From Polyangia bacterium (lineage in GTDB: Bacteria; Myxococcota_A; Polyangia; Nannocystales; Nannocystaceae), in the NCBI GenBank assembly GCA_030429545.1, contig JAUIFF010000018.1, positions 62,001-126,000 on the forward strand: a stretch of 64,000 nt of DNA, written 5' to 3'. A model generated the notes under the pieces. It saw only the letters and a program-made list of their open reading frames with translations, did no database searches and was not told where the DNA came from. Of this stretch, positions 27,665-35,199 are shown in pieces. The position numbers and the translations under genes are program-made. Every line of letters starts with the position of its first letter. Within the stretch, counting starts at the first letter, position 1.

Positions 27665-28879
27665 TCACCGCAGCTGACGCGAGGATTTTCCGAGTAGTGA
27701 GCGGGCGATGATCAGCAGCTGGATCTGTTGTGTGCCCTCAAAAATGTCGCAGATCTTGGCATCGCGCGCCCACTTCTCGAGCAGCTCATCTTCGCTGTAG
27801 CCGACCGGCCCGCACAACTCGACACACTTGAGTGTCAGCTCGGTGGCCATGCGCCCGGCCTTGGCCTTGGCGATCGAAGCCTGGCGCGAGTTGGGCTTGC
27901 CATTGTCGGCCATCCACGCTGCTTGTAGGGTCAACAAACGCGCGGCCTCCAGCTCGGCCTCTAGGCGTACAAGCTCGGCCGCGGCTGCCGGGCACAGCTG
28001 CGGCATCCGGCGATAGTCCGGCTTGACCCCGCCCGCACCCAGCAGCTCACGGGTGCGTTCGAGTGCCGCCTGGGCCACACCCACGGCCATCGCAGCCACC
28101 ACTGGCCGGGTGTTGTCAAACGTCTGCATGACCCCGGCAAACCCACCACGGCGCTTGATCTCCGCGGTTCCCAAGAGGTTTTCTGCGGGCACCCGACAGT
28201 CTGTCAGGACCAGCGTCGCGGTATCTGAAGCCCGAATACCGAGTTTGTGCTCGAGCCTGGCGACCTCTAACCCCGGGGTCCCGCGCTCGACGACAAACGA
28301 TTTGATCGCCGCCCGCCCGGCACTCGGGTCAATCGTTGCCCATACAACAATTACATCGGCCCGCTCACCACAGGTGACAAAGATCTTCTCGCCGTTGAGC
28401 ACCCAATCGTCACCGTCGCGCACGGCTGTGGTTTTGATCGCCGCCGAGTCCGAACCAGCACCCGGCTCGGTAATCGCCATGGCCGCCCACTTACCCTTAA
28501 ATTTTTGCTTTTGCTCGGGCGTGGCGACAGCGGCAATCGCCGCATTCCCGAGGCCCTGCCCGGGAATCGTCAGCATCAACCCGAGGTCGCCCCAACACAG
28601 CTCCATGACATTGAGCACGGTCGCCAGGTTGCGGCCATTTTTGGGCCCCTTTCGCGCCTCACGGTCCTTCTTGTCGCGGGACAATCCCTTGGCAGCACCG
28701 ACCCCTGCCCCACCGTCATCCATGCCGGCGAGGATGGGCCGCAGGGCATCGAGTTCCTTGGGATAGGCGTGTTCGGCCCGGTCGTACTTGCGGGAGATCG
28801 GGCGAAACAGCGAGGCACCAATATCATGGGCCATGGTGGCCACGGCCTGCAAACGTTTGGGAATTTCTAAGTTGATCAT
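27665..28879 (-). CDS. Acyl-CoA dehydrogenase
   Basis: This 404-aa FAD flavoenzyme has ACAD motifs throughout: ALRPILAGMDDGGAG (N-terminal domain), AAMAITEPGAGSDSAAIKTTA (flavin/substrate binding), WVLNGEKIFVTCGERADVIVV, GIRASDTATLVLTDCRVPAENLLG, and the C-terminal GPVGYSEDELLEKWARDAKICDIFEGTQQIQLLIIARSLLG. The Glu of IFEGT is the catalytic-base position of medium-chain enzymes. ATG 28879 overlaps the stop of the upstream dehydrogenase (ATGA), so the pair is co-translated and may act in one fatty-acid oxidation step. Substrate cannot be read from sequence. Confidence 0.9.
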   Translation of the reverse strand: MINLEIPKRLQAVATMAHDIGASLFRPISRKYDRAEHAYPKELDALRPILAGMDDGGAGVGAAKGLSRDKKDREARKGPKNGRNLATVLNVMELCWGDLGLMLTIPGQGLGNAAIAAVATPEQKQKFKGKWAAMAITEPGAGSDSAAIKTTAVRDGDDWVLNGEKIFVTCGERADVIVVWATIDPSAGRAAIKSFVVERGTPGLEVARLEHKLGIRASDTATLVLTDCRVPAENLLGTAEIKRRGGFAGVMQTFDNTRPVVAAMAVGVAQAALERTRELLGAGGVKPDYRRMPQLCPAAAAELVRLEAELEAARLLTLQAAWMADNGKPNSRQASIAKAKAGRMATELTLKCVELCGPVGYSEDELLEKWARDAKICDIFEGTQQIQLLIIARSLLGKSSRQLR

Positions 28880-30216
28880 ACAATCACTCCTTCGACCATG
28901 GCGACCGCACGCATCTGCCGATACCAGCGCTCGAGTGGATGTTCGCAGACATACCCGTGCCCGCCGAGCAGCTGCAAACCGTCGCTCGCCAGCTGCATGG
29001 CCTTTTCGACACATTGCACCCGGGCCAGGTGGGCCTCGCGGACAAACGCTCTCCCGTGTTGGGCGCGACTTGCTGCGCGGTATACCAAAAGCCGCATACC
29101 GTCGAGTTCGACGGCGATATCGGCAATCAAAAACGCCACCGCCTGGCGGTGACTAACGGGCTCGCCAAACGCCACCCGGCTATTGCAATACTCAATCACG
29201 TACTCGAGGATCGCCCGGCAGGTACCCACACTCAATGCACTTACACCGATATTGGCGCGGGCGACCAACTCGTCAAACGCCGTCGGCGACCAGGTCTCGG
29301 CATTACCCACAAGGGCATCGGCACCCACGCGTACACCCGAAAGTGTCACTGCGCACGGGGCCGCGGCCTGAAGCCCCATGGTCCGCTGGCGGGTGATTGT
29401 GACTCCGGGCGTTCCGGCCTCAACCACAAACACCCGGGGGCCGACCCCGGCGACCTGTGCAAATACAAGCATCACCTCGGCGTCGGCCGCCAGCGGGACC
29501 AGGGTTTTGCGGCCATCGAGGATGTAGTGCTCACCGCTGCGATGGGCGGTTGTGTGCAGGTTGTGGGGGCAAAACTGGGCCCGTGGCTCCGACCAGGCGA
29601 CCGTTGCCGGCACGTAGGCTTCGTCGGCGAGGGTCGGCAGGTATTTGCCCTGTTGCTCGGCGGTACCAAACAGGCTCAACACGGTCGCCACCGACAGCGG
29701 TGCCAACCCGGCGACCGCCAACGAGAAGTCGCCGAATCCCAGGTCCTCGGCGATCAGCGTGGCCGACATCGGCACCGGCTCCTGGGCCAGGCCGCCGAGC
29801 GACTCGGGCACGGTGATCGCCGTCAATCCGAGGTCGTGCATCTGACCCATGACGTTGCTGATACATGCATCGGAGGTTTCGGCTTCGCGCCCGTGCGGTC
29901 GCAACACATCGCCGGCAAATCGCTGCAACATCTCGCGCGTGACCTCCTGCTCTTCGGTCAGCGAGAGGTCAAAGGCCGAGGGCCGTGAGCTTGTTTGCGG
30001 GCGTTTGAGGAGGTCCCCGGGCAGCACTTTGACGACCTGGGAAAACCGCGAGGAGACCTGCTTACCGGTCGAAACCGCCGCTTTCATGCCCTCGTACATG
30101 ACGTTGTCCGTCAGCTTGCGCACCCACGGGTGCTGGGCGAGCGGCGAGTTGGAGTATTCACCGAGTACGTGCAACAGGTGCCCGAGCGGTGAGGAGTTGG
30201 GTTTTCGGCGGGACAC
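28876..30216 (-). CDS. Acyl-CoA dehydrogenase with N-terminal extension and short C-terminus
   Basis: This 446-aa second ACAD has about 95 extra residues (SSPLGHLLHVLGEYSNSPLAQHPWVRKL...) before the usual LSLTEEQEVTREMLQRFAGDVLRP start. Core motifs are present but weaker (PESLGGLAQEPVPMSATLIAEDLGFGDFSLA; GEHYILDGRKTLVPLAADAEVMLVFAQV; QLLGGHGYVCEHPLERWYRQMRAVAMVEGVIV). The protein ends immediately after the position of the catalytic Glu, missing the last helix of its neighbour. The GTG start at 30216 has GAAAGG about 6 nt upstream. With the partner it may form a heteromeric enzyme, as proposed for paired ACADs in other actinobacterial and proteobacterial pathways. Confidence 0.85.
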   Translation of the reverse strand: MSRRKPNSSPLGHLLHVLGEYSNSPLAQHPWVRKLTDNVMYEGMKAAVSTGKQVSSRFSQVVKVLPGDLLKRPQTSSRPSAFDLSLTEEQEVTREMLQRFAGDVLRPHGREAETSDACISNVMGQMHDLGLTAITVPESLGGLAQEPVPMSATLIAEDLGFGDFSLAVAGLAPLSVATVLSLFGTAEQQGKYLPTLADEAYVPATVAWSEPRAQFCPHNLHTTAHRSGEHYILDGRKTLVPLAADAEVMLVFAQVAGVGPRVFVVEAGTPGVTITRQRTMGLQAAAPCAVTLSGVRVGADALVGNAETWSPTAFDELVARANIGVSALSVGTCRAILEYVIEYCNSRVAFGEPVSHRQAVAFLIADIAVELDGMRLLVYRAASRAQHGRAFVREAHLARVQCVEKAMQLASDGLQLLGGHGYVCEHPLERWYRQMRAVAMVEGVIV

Positions 30217-30390
30217 GCTTGACCTTTCTCGCCGCGGTGCGGCCGGGGCATGGTACCGAAATGTCGCCCGCGGCAAATGGCGTTTTTGGCCCCCGGCAAC
30301 CCGGCAAACTCGGGTGTTTGCGGCAAGGCCCCGGATACCCGCTAGACGGCCCGACCCGAGACCCCGTATGATCCTGGCATCGGCTCGACC

Positions 30391-32667
30391 ATGCGATACG
30401 CCACCATCCGCGGCATCCGAGGTCGCCTGCAAAAACTCATGCGCGCAGCCCTGGCGACCTGCTGCACGGGTTTATTGCTTGTACAATCACCCCCGGCCCA
30501 GGCCGATGCGGGATTCCCGGCCTACGACCAGCAACGCGAACAGGTGCTATTTGGCCGGGCGATCGCCACCGCAAAACCGGTGGTTCCCAGGGCCACCACC
30601 CGCGGAACCTGGCAGACCGCCAGCGGGCGACTCCTCGCAACCTCGCCCGAGCCCGGCCAAGACCCCCTGTGGTTTCCGAGTTCGCAAGCAGCGAATGTTG
30701 CCGACGGGCTTGTGCGCGTGCGGATCGACCCGGGCAAAAAACCCGATGTTACGGTTTTGTTGCGTGTACAACTCGACCGTGGTCGGCTCGACGGGCTCTC
30801 CGGCTATGGCGTGGCCCTCGAAAAAGAAACCCTGCGGATGTACCGGTGGGACCGCGGGATCGTGCGCGAGCTCGGGCCGGCCGTGCGGGTCAAGGGCGTG
30901 GCCAAGCACCGCGAGCTCGAAGTTGTGATCTACCTGCTCGGTCCGCAACTCGTTGCACTTGCATTCGATGGCACGAGCTTCAAACACCTGGCCACGCTCA
31001 CCGCCCACGACACGACCTATCCCCGCGGACATCTCGGGGTGCGCACAGGTCCGCGGACCGATGGCCAAACAGCCGTCACGCTCATGAGTGTGATGCCGCT
31101 AGGAGCTGCCCCCACGGGCCTGATTCCCCGCCGTGAGCACGGGCTGTGGCTGCCTCCCCTGCCTCCGGGCCTGGCCCCCAACTACCTGCCCCAGCCCCCG
31201 AGCGACGCCACGCCGTTTGGCCTCCAGCGCTATGTGTACCTACAACCACAACAGGTCGCCCGCCTACCTGCCGATGTCCGCCGCCGGCAGATCGCCACGA
31301 TCTCGCGCCGCACCGGTAAACCCGAAGCCCTGCTGCATCTGTCGATCAAAGCCTATGAACGCCTCCAACGCACCGGGGTGCCAGTTGCTGCGGTCGCCGG
31401 CGAGGTGCCGTTTGCCGATCTCAACCAGGCCTACCGCGAGCACCGCTCACAACCGCCGCAAAAAACTGCCCGCGGGTTTCGGATCGACCAGAGCTTCAAA
31501 GACGCCGAGATGGTCGAGGCCCTCGTCCGCGGATACCACCAGCGCTACCCAAACATCTCCAAGCTAGAAGAGATCGGTCGCAGCCACCAGGGCCGTCCGC
31601 TGCTCGCACTCAAGATCTCCAAACACCCCGAGCGCGACGAAGATGAGCCGGTTGTGCTGCTCAACGCGGCCCACCACGGCAGCGAGTTGTTGCCCGTCGA
31701 GTACGCCCTAGATGCCATGCAACGCCTGCTAGAGGGCTATGGCCGTGATCCCCAGGTCACCCGTTGGGTCGACAACTTGGAGATTTGGTGTGTGCCCATG
31801 GTCAATCCCGACGGCAACCACATGTATATGGAAGTATCGCGCTACGGCGGGCGAAAAAACGGGCGCGATGGCGATGGCAACGGCACGACCGATCCATTTG
31901 AGGGCGTCGACCTCAACCGCAACTATCCGTTTGGCTGGGGGCACGGCGGCGAGCAGGGAAGTCGCTCGTGGTTTACCCACAAGTGGTACCGCGGTCCGGC
32001 CCCAGCTTCCGAGCCCGAGACCCAGGCACTCGTCAACCTCGCCACCCGCTATCCGTTTGCCGCGGTGATTTCGTTTCACACCATCGGCACCGCGATCTTC
32101 TCGCCCTACATGGTCTTTGATACACCCGAGCCCACGCCCGACGATGCCGTCACGGTCGCCCAAGAGATGGCCGCAGCAGCCCCAGAGCAACCAAACGGCA
32201 AGAAGTACCGCTCGCGTCCCAACGGCTATCCGGTGTCGGGGAGCGACCAGGATTGGCACCGCCACCGCCATGGTTCGCTGGCCTATGTCGTGGAGGGCTC
32301 CCACCACAACCCCGCAGATTTGACGATTCGCAACCAGGCCGTCGCAGCGACCCGGCCCGTGTGGGAGACCCTGCTCAACCGCGTGGTCTCCGGTATTGGT
32401 ATTTCCGGACATGTCCGAGATCACCGTGGCCAGCCGCTGCAGGCTGTGGTGCAGATTGAGGAGGTCCGGCTACGGGCCAACGAGGTGTGGACCTCGCGCA
32501 AGTACGACGGCCGGTTTGACCGTGCCCTCGCCAAGCCCGGCCGCTACACCGTGCGGGCCGAGATACCCGGGTGCCCGCCGGTATCCAAACAGGTGCGGGT
32601 CGTCGACAAACGCGTCCATGTCGAACTTGTGATCTCCACGGCAAACTGCCGGGCTCCAGCTTCGTAG
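30391..32667 (+). CDS. Secreted M14 zinc carboxypeptidase
   Basis: This 758-aa exported protein has a signal peptide (MRAALATCCTGLLLVQSPPAQADA after a basic start) and an N-terminal region of about 360 residues with beta-rich sequence. The M14 peptidase domain has zinc ligands in HHGSE and SFHT, Arg in DLNRNYPFGW and the catalytic Glu in LAYVVEGSHHN. A C-terminal carboxypeptidase-regulatory-like beta domain (GISGHVRDHRGQPLQAVVQIEEV) follows. It would trim C-terminal residues from extracellular peptides. The neighbouring POT transporter on the same strand suggests peptide feeding typical of predatory myxobacteria. ATG 30407 or 30439 are alternative starts. Confidence 0.88.
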   Translation: MRYATIRGIRGRLQKLMRAALATCCTGLLLVQSPPAQADAGFPAYDQQREQVLFGRAIATAKPVVPRATTRGTWQTASGRLLATSPEPGQDPLWFPSSQAANVADGLVRVRIDPGKKPDVTVLLRVQLDRGRLDGLSGYGVALEKETLRMYRWDRGIVRELGPAVRVKGVAKHRELEVVIYLLGPQLVALAFDGTSFKHLATLTAHDTTYPRGHLGVRTGPRTDGQTAVTLMSVMPLGAAPTGLIPRREHGLWLPPLPPGLAPNYLPQPPSDATPFGLQRYVYLQPQQVARLPADVRRRQIATISRRTGKPEALLHLSIKAYERLQRTGVPVAAVAGEVPFADLNQAYREHRSQPPQKTARGFRIDQSFKDAEMVEALVRGYHQRYPNISKLEEIGRSHQGRPLLALKISKHPERDEDEPVVLLNAAHHGSELLPVEYALDAMQRLLEGYGRDPQVTRWVDNLEIWCVPMVNPDGNHMYMEVSRYGGRKNGRDGDGNGTTDPFEGVDLNRNYPFGWGHGGEQGSRSWFTHKWYRGPAPASEPETQALVNLATRYPFAAVISFHTIGTAIFSPYMVFDTPEPTPDDAVTVAQEMAAAAPEQPNGKKYRSRPNGYPVSGSDQDWHRHRHGSLAYVVEGSHHNPADLTIRNQAVAATRPVWETLLNRVVSGIGISGHVRDHRGQPLQAVVQIEEVRLRANEVWTSRKYDGRFDRALAKPGRYTVRAEIPGCPPVSKQVRVVDKRVHVELVISTANCRAPAS

Positions 32668-32854
32668 CGGGCTTCTGAGAACATGTATCAGCATCTACTT
32701 GCGGCGAAGTCAGACTACTGGTGCCGCTCGACGTGAGCTCAGTCGCGGCTGCGCGACAAGTGGCGAGTAACCTGTCGTGATCACATCACAAACACAGCAC
32801 ACTAAACACCTGCGCCGTATCCGTGCATAAGCACTCGCTCAAAACCTCCCGCGG

Positions 32855-34852
32855 GTGGCACTATGTGGCGTGGCATCAGACCCAACTCCCCCCGTCCGCA
32901 AAGGTCACCCCAAGGGGTTGTACCGCCTGTTTTTCATCGAGATGTGGGAACGCCTCGCGTTTTACACAATGCTCGGTGTCCTCCTGCTCTACATCACCGA
33001 CTACGAGCGCGGGGGTTTAGGTCTCGACTCGGCCACCGGCAACGCGATTTACGGTTCGTACCTCGCGTTTGTCTACTTCACGCCATTTCCCGGCGGGATG
33101 TTGGCCGACCGGTTTTTGGGCTACCGCCGGGCGGTGTTCATGGGTGGCGTGCTCATGGCCGCCAGCCTGTTGTTGATGAGCATCCAGGGCACCGTGTTTT
33201 TTATGACGGGCCTGGTCGGTCTCGTCCTCGGCAACGGTCTGTTCAAGCCCAACATCTCGGTCATGGTCGGCAACCTCTACGACGCCGACGACCCGCGCCG
33301 TTCAGCCGGCTTCAACATCTTTTATATGGGGATCAACATCGGTGCCCTGATCTCAACCCTGGTCGCGGCCCCACTGCTTCGCAACTACTTTGGCTGGCTG
33401 TGGACATTCCGCGCCGCTGGCATCGGTCTGTTGATCGGCGTGGTGATCCTGATCTTCAGCTGGAAGGTGCTGGGCCAGGCCGACCGTCAGCCCGAACGCG
33501 ACCCGGACGACATGGGCTTTGGCAGCATCATGACCAAAATCCTGGTGCCGGCGTTTGCCACCGGTGTCGCCGGGTTTTTCCTCGCCAAGTCGTTTTTGCC
33601 CAACGCCCCAATGTCGCCGATGGACATCGGGTTTTTGCTTGGCATGGTCCCGGTGATCGTATTTTTTGTGCGCTTGCCAAAGGCTGCCAAACCCGAGGAA
33701 AAGGCCGGTCTGCGCACACTGCTGCCGATTTACCTGGCCGGTGGGACATTTTTTATGATCCTCCACCTCAACGGCAGTGCCATGACCCAGTGGGCGCGTG
33801 ACACCACAAGTCGCGATGTCGGCTGGATGCCGGCTTCCTACAAGCAAGAGGCCCTGCCCTCGTACTACGTCAATGCCCGCGAGGATGTCCCCCGCCCCGA
33901 CCCGCGAAGCCTGGCGGTCGCCAGCTCGCCTGAAACGGCACGGATGTTTGGCCAGCAGCGGCTCGACGAAAAGTCGGTCCAAGCAATTGTCGATGCAAGT
34001 AGTGGGACCCTCGATGTCAAGAGTTTCGCCCCCGAGGTCGATGCCAGCTCGCTGTCGGGCAACGAACGCGCCATCTTCAACCGCGCGGTCGCGGTCTACA
34101 AAGACGGGGCTATCACCGTCAAGGAGGGCAAGGATAGCCACGGAGCGCCAACCATCAGCGTCGATCTCGACCCGACGGCCCGGCTCAATCGCCGCGTCGC
34201 CTTTGTCCGTGAGATCGAAGGCAGCGACCCGGTCGGCGTGTATGTGGTCGACGACAAGTTGTTCACCACTATCTACAAGGGCTACGAGGAACGGTTTGGC
34301 CACGCGCCCAAAACCCTGCCCCCGGGTGAGTTCGTTCGGGTTGTCAACTCCGAGGTTTACCAATCGTGGAACGCCGGCTTCGTCATTTTGCTAACCCCGA
34401 TCTTGGTTGGATTTTTTGCCTGGTGTACCCGCAAAAAACGCCCGATTTCGACGGCACACAAGATGTTCTACGCGATGTGCCTGACCACGATTTCGCTGCT
34501 GTTTATGGCCCTCGCCGGGTTTTTCACCGAAGGTGGCGCAAGCAAGGTTTCGGGCCTGTGGCTGGTTGGCTTTTACCTGTTGGTCACCACCGGTGAGCTC
34601 ATGCTCTCGCCGGTCGGCCTGTTTTTGGTCACCAAACTCAGCCCCAAACGCCTGGCTGGTTTGGCCATGGGCGGGTGGTTCTTGGCGACCGCGTTCGGCA
34701 ACAAGTTCTCCGGATTTTTTGGTGGCATCCAAAGCTCGATGTCCCCCACCGGGTTTTTCTTGGTGCTCGCCGGTGCGGCTGGTGCCGTCGCCCTGATCCT
34801 GCGGATCGTCCTGCCCAAGCTCGACGAGACGATCAAGCACTACGGCGGCTGA
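32855..34852 (+). CDS. POT family peptide:proton symporter with large insertion
   Basis: This 665-aa inner-membrane transporter has the POT signature EMWERLAFYTMLGVLLLYI (ExxER proton-coupling motif) and the second family block FNIFYMGINIGALISTLVAAPLL, with helices over residues 35-310 and 500-660 including WNAGFVILLTPILVGFFAW. About 170-190 residues at 315-500 (from WARDTTSRDVGW to SEVYQSW) are hydrophilic and acidic, where normal bacterial POTs have a short loop between helices 7 and 8; the insert should face the periplasm. GTG 32855 is the first plausible start, and GTG 32870 fits as well. It probably imports di/tripeptides. Confidence 0.88.
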   Translation: MALCGVASDPTPPVRKGHPKGLYRLFFIEMWERLAFYTMLGVLLLYITDYERGGLGLDSATGNAIYGSYLAFVYFTPFPGGMLADRFLGYRRAVFMGGVLMAASLLLMSIQGTVFFMTGLVGLVLGNGLFKPNISVMVGNLYDADDPRRSAGFNIFYMGINIGALISTLVAAPLLRNYFGWLWTFRAAGIGLLIGVVILIFSWKVLGQADRQPERDPDDMGFGSIMTKILVPAFATGVAGFFLAKSFLPNAPMSPMDIGFLLGMVPVIVFFVRLPKAAKPEEKAGLRTLLPIYLAGGTFFMILHLNGSAMTQWARDTTSRDVGWMPASYKQEALPSYYVNAREDVPRPDPRSLAVASSPETARMFGQQRLDEKSVQAIVDASSGTLDVKSFAPEVDASSLSGNERAIFNRAVAVYKDGAITVKEGKDSHGAPTISVDLDPTARLNRRVAFVREIEGSDPVGVYVVDDKLFTTIYKGYEERFGHAPKTLPPGEFVRVVNSEVYQSWNAGFVILLTPILVGFFAWCTRKKRPISTAHKMFYAMCLTTISLLFMALAGFFTEGGASKVSGLWLVGFYLLVTTGELMLSPVGLFLVTKLSPKRLAGLAMGGWFLATAFGNKFSGFFGGIQSSMSPTGFFLVLAGAAGAVALILRIVLPKLDETIKHYGG

Positions 34853-34873
34853 GCCTGGCTTCGCCACAAACAA

Positions 34874-34902
34874 AACCGGCCCTTCGCGGGTCGGTTTTTT
34901 TT
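34874..34902 (+). terminator. Intrinsic terminator behind the POT gene
   Basis: AACCGGCCC-TTCGC-GGGTCGGTT, 9-bp stem with one wobble, followed by a T8 run. It begins 21 nt after the transporter stop. Confidence 0.9.
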
Positions 34903-35199
34903 GTGCACACGCAAGCGTTCACAACGCGCGCAGGACCTGTTCGATCGGACATCGCAAAATCGAACCTGCCCACCAGCCGGTCGCCTACCGAGCTCATTTT
35001 GCCGCTTCAACCGGGCGAGATACTACTGATGGGCGTTATTGGACAGTTTTTTTGACCCGCATGGGAACCTGGCCGGACTAGCATTGTCTAGCCGGGCATC
35101 GACGGACCTGCGAATAACCGCGGCGAGTCTGTATAGCCACCGATGCCATGCAGGCTTTTGGCCGAGCGGACGCTCGCACGACGAGATCGGTAGTTTTCA
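34903..35199. other. Intergenic region without a recognisable gene
   Basis: Nearly 300 bases lie between the POT terminator and the vWA lipoprotein gene. Short frames here show no coding character, and no tRNA arms were found. It must contain the promoter of the downstream gene, but no convincing promoter elements were seen. Confidence 0.4.

Noticed and set aside
34903-35199. Possible tRNA or small RNA in the longest gene-free gap
   Set aside because: No T-arm GGTTCGAATCC-like sequence, no cloverleaf arms, no terminator hairpin on either strand.
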